The notes beneath the pieces are model-generated. The model made no database searches. It worked only from the letters and a program-made list of their open reading frames with translations, and was not told where the DNA came from. From NCBI RefSeq assembly GCF_902459465.1, contig NC_047068.1, positions 3,472,001-3,536,000 of the forward strand: 64,000 bases of DNA. The letters are read 5' to 3'. This document shows, piece after piece, positions 48,101 to 60,100 of this stretch. This stretch comes from Asterias rubens. Its lineage: Eukaryota > Echinodermata > Asteroidea > Forcipulatida > Asteriidae. Made by a program: the position numbers and the translations under genes. The first letter of the stretch is position 1. Each line of letters opens with the position of its first letter.

Positions 48101-51100
48101 GTGCACTTTTCGAAAAGAGAAGAGGTTCGCCCCGGTGTTCCTGGCTGTTGGTGCTGTATGCGCCGCAGCACCTTGTTAACCCTTATTTAAGTTGCTACAT
48201 AATTGGGTCTCAGAATTCATAACTTTCAATAACATCTCTTTATGTATAAATTTTAGCGCTTTGAGTACCTTGTTGGTAGATATGTGCGCTATACAAGCCT
48301 TTGATATTATTTTCCTCTAACTTGCTTTTGTTCTCTTGTCTGTAATTCCGAGTTAACGAAATGCAGCCCCATAAAGATGGGAAGTTACATTAATCAATTT
48401 ATCAACTTTCTTTCTCGTAAAAAAGACGTCCGGCTTGTTGGTGGAAGCGTCCCCTCTGAAGGTAGAGTTGAAGTATTCTATGACGGCCAATGGGGCACTG
48501 TATGTGATGGTGAATGGAACATCACAGACGCAAGTGTTGTGTGCAGACAACTTGGCTTCACTGGAGCTACTAATGCTTGGCAGAGCGCATACTTTGGACC
48601 GGGAACGGGTCAAATACTCATGGACGACGTCAACTGCGATGGAAATGAGGAACAACTTCAAGATTGTGCTTTTCGGGGCTGGAGTTCCCACAATTGTAGT
48701 CATGGAAATGATGCTTCAGTGACGTGTGAGCCAGGTGGGTGCGATAAGCATAACAAACCTTGTCTGTTTTTACCTCTCTCTAAAACTTGGACAGTTAATT
48801 GCAGATAGTAATACAAAGATGTCAACTACAGCCAATACAGATCTCTATCTTCACTTTACATATCTATTCTATATTGATGCTTTAATCGTAGGGGCGCCGC
48901 CATGTTGTTTTCATGTCAAGTGGTGCACGTATCCCTGCTGAATTGATGCATCCTTTTGATGGTCCATTTCAGGGTACCCATGGGTTGGGGGTTTGTGTCG
49001 TTTGTGACGTCCCAGTCAAAGTGCGAGCATGTAGTAACTTTGGGGTTGGTGGGCTACCTTTTGGTTGTCAGGGGGTCTTCTTCTGTTTCTTCACTAATTG
49101 AAGATTATCGCACTGCGGCTGGGTGCATGCATGAAACCATGAGACCGTAAGCCAAATCAAGTGCAATATATATTGCACGGTGGTGCAAGTAAAAATTGGT
49201 CAGCAAGATTACTAACGAGTTTCATGTGGGATGGGGAGAGGAGGAGAAAGGGGCACACAGTGGTACGTCTGTGGAACCGGGGATAGGGGGGGGACGGGAA
49301 AATGAACAGGGCTTAGGTAGGGAAACGAAAAAGTGAAAAGGGACTATGAATGATGATATGGGATATGGGATATGGTACAGGAAAATATTAAACTGAACTG
49401 GGAACAAACCACTATAATCGGGACGTCCCGCGCAAAACTGGAAAGCATTAGAGCGTGGTATTAACGGGGTGACCCCCCTTTCCTTCCCAGCAAATTGTTT
49501 GGGTGCTCTGAAGGAAAGAGTCAGTGGCATCCCTGTATTATGGCTTAGTAAGATTTATTTTATGTAAAAATGTAATGTTCCAGGGATAATTTTAAAATTT
49601 TAAAAGGATACAGAAACCTGTGAATAAACCACAGAGGTCAAATCTTGCAAAAAGGACTGGCTTGCCGGGTATTTGTGTTTACTGTACTAAACACAACTTT
49701 TCTTTTTTCTCTTGCGTTTGTTGTCGTGTCTTTAATGCCGAGTTAAACAAGACAGCCCCATATACAGATGTACAGGTTACATTAATCGATTCATCATTTC
49801 TCTTTCTCTTGTAAAATAGATGATGTGCGGCTTGTTGGTGGAAGCATCCCCTTTGAAGGTAGAGTTGAAGTATTCTATGACGGCCAATGGGGCACTGTAT
49901 GTGATGATAACTGGGACATCACAGACGCAAGCGTTGTGTGCAGACAACTTGGCTTCACTGGTGCAACTTCTGCGAGGCAGAATGCACACTTTGGACAAGG
50001 AGCAGGTAAAATACTCATAGACGACGTCAACTGCAATGGAAATGAGCAACGACTGCAAGATTGTGCTTTCCGGGGCTGGGGTTTCAACGACTGTTCACAT
50101 TCAGATGATGCTTCCGTGACCTGTGAATCAGGTGGGTGTGATAAGCATAACAAACATTGTCTGATTTACCTTGAATTTAAAGGCAGTGGACACTATTGGT
50201 ATACTACTCAAAATAATTATAAGCATAAAACCTTACTTACATGTAGTTACGAGGAATGGAGAGCTGTTGATAGTATAAAACATTGTCAGAAACGGCTCCC
50301 TCTGAAGTATAACAAAGTTTTTGAGAAAGAAGTAATTTTCCACAAAGTTGATTTTGAGACCTCAGAATTAGATTTTGAGGTCCCGAAATCAAGCATCTTA
50401 AAGTACACAACCGTGTGACGGGTGTTTTTTCTTCCATTATTATCTCGCAACTTCGACGACCAATTGAGTTCAAATTTTCACAGGTTTGTTATTTTGTGAA
50501 TATGTTGAGACACACCAAGTGAGAAGACTGCACATGGTCTTTGACAATTACCAACAGTGTCCAGTGGCTTTAAAGCATGGACAGTAAATAGCAAATACAC
50601 ATAAAAAGCAGTCACCTAGAGCTAAAACTGACAGGTTTATCTCTCTCTTCAGTTTACAGAATCATACATAAAGAGATATAATTGAACCAGGAAGAATCAT
50701 GTCATCATCAAAATGCACCACTATACAATAATGCCAAAAGGGAAAGCAACAGTCTCAAAGAAGAAGCAAACTTAGTTCATCTTACATTTTTAAACGGAAT
50801 ACACGAGCAAAACAAAAGTGACACGACAGAGAATTCAAAACGTAGATTAAATTAAACGGGTACACCTAATAAAAGTTTACGTGAAGTTTCCTAATCAAGC
50901 AATTTCATCTCTTTATATCCTTATATCATGATGATGCCAATTTACGAGGCACTTCTTACAAGCAACGGGGAACTTAAAGCCATTGGACACTTTCTGAACA
51001 GAACAAAAATTAAAAGTTCACAGATTTACAAATAACTTACAGAGTTTACAGAAGGTAGTGGTGAAAGACTTCCCTTGAAATATTATTCCATGAAATGCTT

Positions 51101-54100
51101 TACTTTATGAGAAAACATTAAAACAATGATCAATTCTCGGTAACGAGAATTACGGATTTATTTTAAACACATGTCATGACACGGCGAAACATGCGGAAAC
51201 AAGGGTGGGTTTTCCTGTTATTTTCTCCCGACTCCGATGAACGATTGAGCCTAAATTTTCACAGGTTTGTTATTTTATATATAAGTTGTAATACACGAAG
51301 TTTGGGCCTTTGGACAATACTGTTTACCGATGTTGTGCGCTTGCTTTAAAGGCAGTGGACACTATTGGTAATTACTCAAAATGATTATTAGCATTAAACC
51401 TTTCTTGATTACGAGTAATGGGGAGAGGTTGAGAGTATAAAACATTGTGAGAAGTGGCTCCCTCTGAAGTGACATAGTTTTGGAGAAAAAAACAATTTTC
51501 CACAAATTCGATTTTGAGACCTCAAGTTTAGAATTTGAGGTCTCGAAATCAAGCATCTGAAAGCACACAACTTTGTGTGGCAAGGTTGTTTTTTCTTTCA
51601 TTGTTATCTCGCAACTTAGACGACCGATTGAGCTCAAATTTGCACAGGTTTGTTATTTTATGCATACGTTGAGATACACAAAGTGAGAAGACTGGTCTTT
51701 GACAATTACCAAAAGTGTCCAGTGTCTTTGAGAAGGAATATATTATTTCAAAAACCAATTTGAAGCTTTGCTTAGGAGAATCTTGGATTATCATATTGCC
51801 ATCCAGCTCATTTAGATTCTTAACGACCAGTCTTTGGGAACCTTCTTTGGTGTTTATTTTTTTTAGATGACTTGTCTATGAATCTTGGTCAGTCTGTTGA
51901 TGTGGTGTTTGGTTGCTCAGAAACCGTCTTCAGTGATTGCCATCAAGATGGATATGGAACTTTTTCAGTTGGAGATACCTTGGTGATGTACAATGGAACA
52001 GACACGTCTGGGAATCAGAACTTCTGTAACTTCACCGTCACAATCAAAGGTCCGTTTAAAGATTGATGTTACATATGAAGCATTTTTTCAATGCCTTTAA
52101 AGGCAGTGGACACTATTGGTAATTACTCAAAATAATTACTATCATAAAAGCTTTCTTGATTACGAGTAATGGGGAGAGGTTGATAGTATAAAACATTGTG
52201 AGAAACAGCTCCCTCTGAAGTGACATAGTTTCGAGAAAGAAGTAATTTTCCACAAATTTGATTTTGAGACCTCAGATTCAGAATTTGAGGTCTCGAAATC
52301 AAGTTATCTGAACATGCTGAAAGCACACAACTTTGTGTGGGACCATGGTGCGACAAGGGTGTTTATTTCTTTCATTAATATCTCGCAACTTCGATGATCG
52401 ATTGAGCTCAAATTTTCACAGGCTTGTTATTTTATGCTTATGTTGAGATACACCAACTGTGAAGGCTAGTCTTTGACAATTACCAATAGTGTCCAGTGTC
52501 TTTGATATATTAAGTACTTTTCTCACAAGTTTTTTTTTTTTTTTTTTTTTTTTTTTACTAGACTATGCATCAAGCTATTTTTAACCTCAGAAGGGATTAT
52601 TATTTTAACCTGAATATTTTCCCTCTCTAAGAGATTAAAATTTCAAGTCATAGATACCTCAGACAGTTTCGGTATTCCTATTTGGGGAGAGCGCGTCACG
52701 TGGGTGTGTTTAAACCTTTGTTTATGACCGGTAGAAAGTGTTAATTCATGGGCGTGACACACGACCTTGCACCTGTCCTTGCACCAGTTTCATCATTCCT
52801 ATTGGTCGAGAGCAACAGCTGAAACAGTTGTGCCACTTCTTGCGATACGCGCGACGTGCACAGCATTCCCTTATAAGGAGTTGTTTACCCGAAGGCGGAG
52901 GGCTTTACCATTTCATAGCTGGAGGGGTGCTGTGTTGAAAGAAATCATTTAACAAGTAAAATTTTTGCATTTATTTTACTTTTTTACCAAAAAGTTATGA
53001 TGTTTTTGACCGAAAATGTATTTATGAATGGGAATCAAAGTGTGTTGAATCGGTTTTCAACTAGTGGTTTAAACCTGCCGCGGCCTGGTTCTTTATAATT
53101 TACCTCGACTTCGTCTCAGTAAAATTATCAAGGACCAGGCCTCGTTGGGATTAAACCACTAGTTGAAAACCTCTTCACCACACATTGATTCCCTTATTTA
53201 TGGTCAAGCCAAGTCCAATCGATTTGTAAATGAAAGTTACGCAAACCAATGTTTTTGACCTTGTGCCGGCACTTTACCAACTGAGCTAACGACCAATGAT
53301 CATGGCGGTCTCACGGTACTCTCTTTGTATCCTTATACACAGAGGTTGACCTAATCTGCCCGTTGAATTTGACGGTCTCGACTGATCCTGGCTCGAGTAC
53401 AGCCAAAGTCAACTGGCAAGAACCGGATCTAACCGGATGGGACGAGACAAACTTCACATCGACTGCCTTTTCTGGAGAGGCTTTTCCAATTGGTTCACAG
53501 AGAGTGACATATCAGCAGTGGTTTGGAATCAACAATCTGGTTCTGACATGCTCTTTTGAAGTTGACGTTGTTGGTAAGCTTGCCCCTTTGTTTTGTATAA
53601 AATGCACTTCTTGATCCCAATCAGCCACTACATGTCATAAAACGAGGTGCAATCTTTTATTTTATGTAACTTCTCGTTATAGAAATTGGATTCTGACAGT
53701 TCTTGTGTTGTCAAAATTCCTGCTTAGTCAATCAGGGCCCAGTTTCATAGCTCTGCTTAATACCATAAGCAAAGATTACGCTCTTGCGTAGGCAGGAAAT
53801 TCTACACTTATGTGAAGCGAATTACTTTGGAAACAAGCAATGGAGAGTTGTTGATAGTAAATGAGAAACTACTCCCTCTGTGGTAAACAGGGAACTATAG
53901 CTTGTGCAGGGCCCAACTTCATGGCTCTGCTAACTGTAAGCACAGAATCGGCGCTTGCGGAAGCACAGAATTCTGTGCTTACAGCAAGCGTATTTCACGG
54001 GTTAGCGGCGAATTTTGGCTTCTGCATGTGCGTACTTCACGTTACTAGGCAGTCTAGGCTTACAAGGCTAGCGCAGAAATTCGGCGCTTGCATGTAAGCG

Positions 54101-57100
54101 GGGAATCGCAATCATAAGCGCAGAATTCGGCGGTAAGCAGAGCCATGAAATTGGGCCCAGTCCAGTTCCTCACTCATGGATCCTTACAATTTTCTCTGCC
54201 TAACTTTGGTCTAGTCCACAGTAATCCTTATAGTATTGTTCTTATTGTGTATCAGAGCGAGATGTGTGTTAAAACTTATTTCAAGTTTTGGAGTCCTAAA
54301 ATCACTCTAAGAGCGGTTGAGAGCACCAAATTCAAACTCTGGTGTTTCTGATCAACAGAGTGAGGGTTCGAATCCCCAGCCGTGACACTTGTGTCCCTAA
54401 GATGGGACGTAAAGCCGTTGGTTCTGTATGTTGTGTAACGCAAGAACCCAGTGCACTTATCGAAAAGTGAAGGGGTTCGCCCCGGTGTTCCTGGCTGTGG
54501 CTGCTGAATGCGCCGTAGCATCTGTAAACCCTTATATAAGGTGCTAAATAATTGGGTCTCAGAATTCATCACTGCAATAACCTATCTTTCTGAAAGTTTG
54601 TATATGCTCAGCGCCGTGAGTACCTTGTTTGGTAGATACGTGCGCTACATGTATATAAGACTTTGATATTATTATTATTAAAATATTGTCTTCTTGATGA
54701 TAGCATTTTTCATCAAAAAGATGACAAAAAATGATATGAAACAACTCAAATTTTACTTCTGGGAAACTTTTGTTTCAGCTTTTAAAGAAAGTGGACACTA
54801 TATTGGTAATTAATCAAAATAATTATTAGCATAAACCTTACTTAGTAACGAGTAATGGAGAGCTGTGATTGCATAAAACACTGTGAGAAATTGCTGCCTC
54901 TGAAGTAATTTTCCACGAACTTGATTTCAAGACCTCAGAATTAGATTTTAAGGTCCCGAAATCAAGCATCTGAAAGCACACAACTTGGTGTGACAAGGGT
55001 GTTTTTACTTTCATTATTATCTTGCAACTTCGACGACCAATTGAGCTCAAATTTTCACAGATTTGTTATTTTGTGCATATGTTGAGATACACCAAGTGAG
55101 AAGACTGGTCTTTGAGTCAATTACCAAAGGTGTCGAGTGTCTTTAAGGATTTGTTTTTGTCTCCCATAGATACGGAACCTCCTACAATAAACAACTGTCC
55201 TATTGACGTCATCATCCCTGGGCTATCAACCAGACCAGTATCTTATACATGGAGCCCTCCATTCTTCTCAGACAATTCTGGTCAGTTGTTGTTGTTTTTG
55301 CTGAAATGACAAAAAAATGTAAAATAATACTAATAAACATTTGTAGGAAAAAACATAGATAGCACTTTGACGAAAAATATACATTGTGTGAATAAATGTT
55401 TCATTTGGAAACTATTTTTCAGTTAAAAACTGTTGTAGTCATTTGTAATTTTCTTAAGCATTTTTAATCTGTTTATTTAAAATTTTCCAGCACTGTTCTT
55501 ACTTGCTTAACTTTTTCATAATTGTCTTTGGTCGTTTGTAATTTTCTTAAGCATTTTTAAACTGTTTTTCTTAAATTGGTTTTTCCTTAAATTGGTCTGT
55601 TTTTGCTTAATATTTTTAACCTCTTTTGGGGTTAAGGGCGCTATATAAAAGCCGTTTATTATTTATTGTTTCGAAAATTTACCGGGATTACGAGTGGGAT
55701 CCTGACTTAATCCCGCCAGGTCTCATTTAGTGGAGTATCAACAGACTTTGATGAACAAAAATTTAAGTCCCAGTAACTTTGTATTCTATGAAAAAAAAAA
55801 AAAAAAAGAGGACAAAAAATTCTAAATAAGTTCACTGACAAAAATCTTAGGAAATCAAATCCCACCAGGATCCCGAGAGTGAATTTTCCTGCCGGAGATC
55901 CTGGTAAAAAAAAAATTACTTGGATCCCAGACTTTTTCGTTTTCTATGTGGTTGGGGAGCACTTTTTTTGCATTTACTGGGAATTTTCTTGTTCGGATTT
56001 GAAACTTTGCATGGTGGAAATACGATATGGAAAGGTTTGCGATAACACCACCTGTAAATGAGTTGGGGTGGTTCTGAAAAGAACTGTTGGTTTCAACTCG
56101 ACGTTTCGATCAGTATGCTCTGATCGTCTTCAGGAGAAAGCTGGACTCTAGTCGTTTTACAAAGGCTTTTTGGCAAAAACTTTTACTACATGTAGTTTGG
56201 TATGATCATGTATTTTTTAGGATGATGATCTGAGAACCCATGAATCACCACTTGTTACATTCTTACAGGCAGGGACTCTTAACAGAGTGGAAAATATGTG
56301 TTAATAATAACAATAACAATAATAATAATAATAATAACCAGATTTTATTTGGCGCTTTTCACACCCGGAGGGCATCTCAAAGTGCTTCCAACATCATTAC
56401 CCCTGGTCTCTGGGACTTAATTCATTCCTTAAAGCCAGTGGACACTACTGTCCTCTCACTTGGTGTATCTCAACAAGTGCATAAAATGACAAACCTGTGA
56501 AAATTTGAGCGCGATCGATCGTCGGAGTTGCGAGATAACTATGAAGAAAAAAAAACACCCTTGTCACACGAAGTTGTGTGCTTTCAGATGCTTGATTTCG
56601 AGACCTCAAGTTCTAAACTTGAGGTCTCGAAATCAAATTCGTGGAAAATTACTTCTTTCTCGAAAACTACGTCACTTCAGAGGGAGTCGTTTCTCACAAT
56701 GTTTTATACTATCAACCTCTCCCCATTACTCGTGACCAAGTAAGGTTTTATGCTAATAATTATTTTGAGTAATCACCAATAGTGTCCACTGCCTTTAAAC
56801 CATCTCAGCTCCCTGGTGGGGAGTATGCAGCCTGTGCAACATTAATATGCGCTACTCGGCTGAATCGATCACAAGAACCTTCTCTGCCCTCACAGGTACC
56901 CATTGACCTCTGGTTACACCAGTAGCACCAGAGCTTGAGTTCGGTGCTCTTTAATATCCGCTTGGCCACGACACCCTGTGTGTCTTGGCACAGCCTTCAA
57001 ATTGTACCAACATGGACCTTTCACTGTTGCATTTTGTCTTCTCTGTAATACGGAGTTAACAAAATGCAGCCCCACGATGTAATCAACTCTCTCTCTCTCT

Positions 57101-60100
57101 CCAAAATAGCTGATGCCCGGCTTGTTGCTGGAAGCGTCCCCTCTGAAGGTAGAGTTGAAGTTCTCTACCATGGCCAATGGGGTACTGTATGTGATCATCA
57201 ATGGGACATCACAGATGCAAACGTTGTGTGCAGACAACTTGGCTTCATAAGAGCAACTTCAGTGTGGCTGGGAGGACACTTTGGACCGGGAACAGGTCTA
57301 ATACACGATGTCAACTGCAGTGCAAATGAAAAACGACTGCAAGATTGTGCTTTTTCAGGTTTGGATTCGCACAATTGTAGCCATGGAGAAGTTGCTTCAG
57401 TGGCTTGTGACACAGGTGGGTGCGATAAAAATAAAATACATAGTGTGATTTATTTCATTTTAAAAGATGAGACAATGAACAGCCAATACTGAGATGTTTA
57501 TCTCTTCTTCACTTGGAGCCGACCTCAGGTGGACCTACGATTTTCTTGCGCTTGCAACAAACCGTCGGCAATGCGCAGACAAAATATGCTCAGGTCACAA
57601 CACTTGAGAAATCATGTGCTCGCGATTGGTTCCCGACCGTCGGGATCTCGTCGTACGGCGACTGTTTCAGATTTTCTTAAAAACATTGCATTTATGCTCG
57701 GGTCGTAAATAATCGCCGACTGCAAAGTTCCCGATACTCTTAGCTCAGGTGCAGTGTAATCCTGAAAAGTCAGTCGTCGCCTGTTTTTTTGTTGACGCAA
57801 GCTTGACTTGAGGCCGGGCTTTACAGAACAATAAATGGGGGAGATATTCAACACAGAAAAGCCATTGTGAACATGAGAATACATCATTATCATGTCGTTT
57901 TTAAGGCCATGTCAAGTCTAATTTGGGTTGGGCGTGTTTTCTCCCTGTGGCTCCTCCACGTGGCCTTGCCTGTCGCGTCCCTTGCCTTTACCCCCAAGAA
58001 GTTCCATGTCATTGGACAGGAGCTCTTCCATGTCTTGCGCTGTCGGCGGACTGGTGTGGGCCCACCACCAATAGGAGACTTTCCAACGCTAGGTGGCAGC
58101 AGACATACCGGGTAAATTTCCATTGTTTACGTAGTTCTGAACATGCGCATAATTCTGAGAACAATGGATTTACCCGGTAAGTCTGCTGCCCTCTATCGTC
58201 CCAGAAAGTCTCCCATTACGTTGGTACACCTCTTTGCCCAGTTGCCATCCTCCTATCTCTCCACTTGGCCAAACCACCTCAGCCTTTGCCGCCTCAATAC
58301 AGTGCCTCCACTCCACTTAGCTCTCCTCACTTGACAGCCTGTCAGCCAAAGACGGGGTACATTTAGTATAAATTAACGCTACAGATAAAAAAAAGTCTTA
58401 AAGTAGAAAACTTTGTTAATCCTATCCCATTAACAACAATTGGTGCTTGCTCTAATAGCTGTATAACAAAAGTTGAGGTTGAGGTAATTTGACTCCCTAA
58501 TGTTTACATTAGCTCAACCACCACCAGTAGCCCAGCATTCTCTTGAAGACGAGCAGAGCATTCTGTTCGGAACGTCGAGACCAAACCGGCTCTTTTCAGA
58601 GCCAACACTCCCTCATAGAAGATTTTACACATGGTTGTACCCGCAAGTTCACTAATCATATTAGTATATCATAGCCTCGTTCACTTAGTTGTAAAATAAA
58701 AAGGTTTTAATCATGAATGTCTATTTCTGATTTTAATTCTATCGTACTGTTTTTATCTTTCGTATTTCGCCTGTATATTGTAATACTTTTCAGAGTTGTT
58801 TATATTATTTTTCGATGTATTTTTGTATAAATGGTAAATTTTTAGTGTAATTTTTATATAACATATAAACACGCAAAACCAAAACGAATTTCACTGTACT
58901 AATATTTGTTTTTTACAAGTGACAATAAAACATTATTCTATTCTATTCTATATTTATATTTACAGTTACTCTTATTCTCCACACCATGCAAACCTTCAAA
59001 CACCATTTAGGAAACTTATGCCAGTGCCTTTGATCAATCACCTCTCTTTCTCTCCAAAATAGATGGTGTGCGACTTGTAGGAGGAGACGTTCTCGCTGAA
59101 GGTAGAGTTGAAGTATTCTATGATGGCCAATGGGGCACTGTATGTGATGATGAATGGGACATCACAGACGCAAGCGTTGTGTGCAGACAACTTGGCTTCA
59201 CTGGAGCAACCTTTGCGCGGCCGAGCGCATACTTTGGAAAGGGAACAGGTCAAATACTCATGGACGGCGTCAACTGCAATGGAAATGAGGCACGATTGCA
59301 AGATTGTGCTTTTTCAGGCTGGGGTGTCCACAATTGTGCTCATGGAGAAGATGCTTCAGTGACGTGTGACACAGGTGGGTGAGATAACATACATTGTCTG
59401 AAAGAACTCAATTTAAATCACGAACAGTAAACACCTGCAAATAGGGCCACTTCTCTCTTATCTCTTCAGTCTCCTGCCGATGATTAGAGCAAGCTAGTCG
59501 AAACGTTCAAGAACTGACTTCGTGGTGGTACAGTTAATAACAATCCTTTAGGCAAAAAGTAGTAGTCCCAGCCAATTTTCTATACCTTCTGCTCAGGCTG
59601 TAGTTAAAAAGCAGGACAGTTCTTCTGAGAACTAAGAAGTCTCCAGAACAATCCGATAAATCTACTCCGCGGTAGTAGAATATAGAAAGACAGTTCTCTA
59701 AAGAACAAACTCTACCTGGCAGGTAGATACACACATGGTATTACCACAAACCAAATATATAAACAGTAAATAGTGATAAAAAGCTGTCATCTAAGAGCCA
59801 ATACCTATTATATTTATCTCTCTTGCTTAACTAAAAGAGAACCATACATAAAGAGATACTTGTGTAGTTAAAAACACTTCAGTATCAATTAAAGTCACAT
59901 GGAAATAGAATTTGTTCTTCTTTAAACATTAGAGTATATGTTTCTAAACAATAAAATAATTTTTGTAGTAGTTGTTTTTAACGATTTATATGTTAACAAA
60001 ATTAATAAAGTTGTGTGGGGGGGTGACTCTGCCTACCCCTTTTGTGACGTCAATCGAGGCAGACTTTGCCTCGATCGAACATCGAACACACGTACGTGCA

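Noticed and set aside
48377-48425. An ATG upstream in frame with SRCR exon 2 that could start a separate SRCR gene
   Set aside because: The exon has a phase-1 acceptor like its neighbours, and the upstream residues are not a signal peptide.
56528-56743. ORFs of 60-90 codons with FETS and [13 protein letters not shown] segments at many sites
   Set aside because: These are translations of the TTAA-type MITE, present in every copy in both orientations with stops in others.
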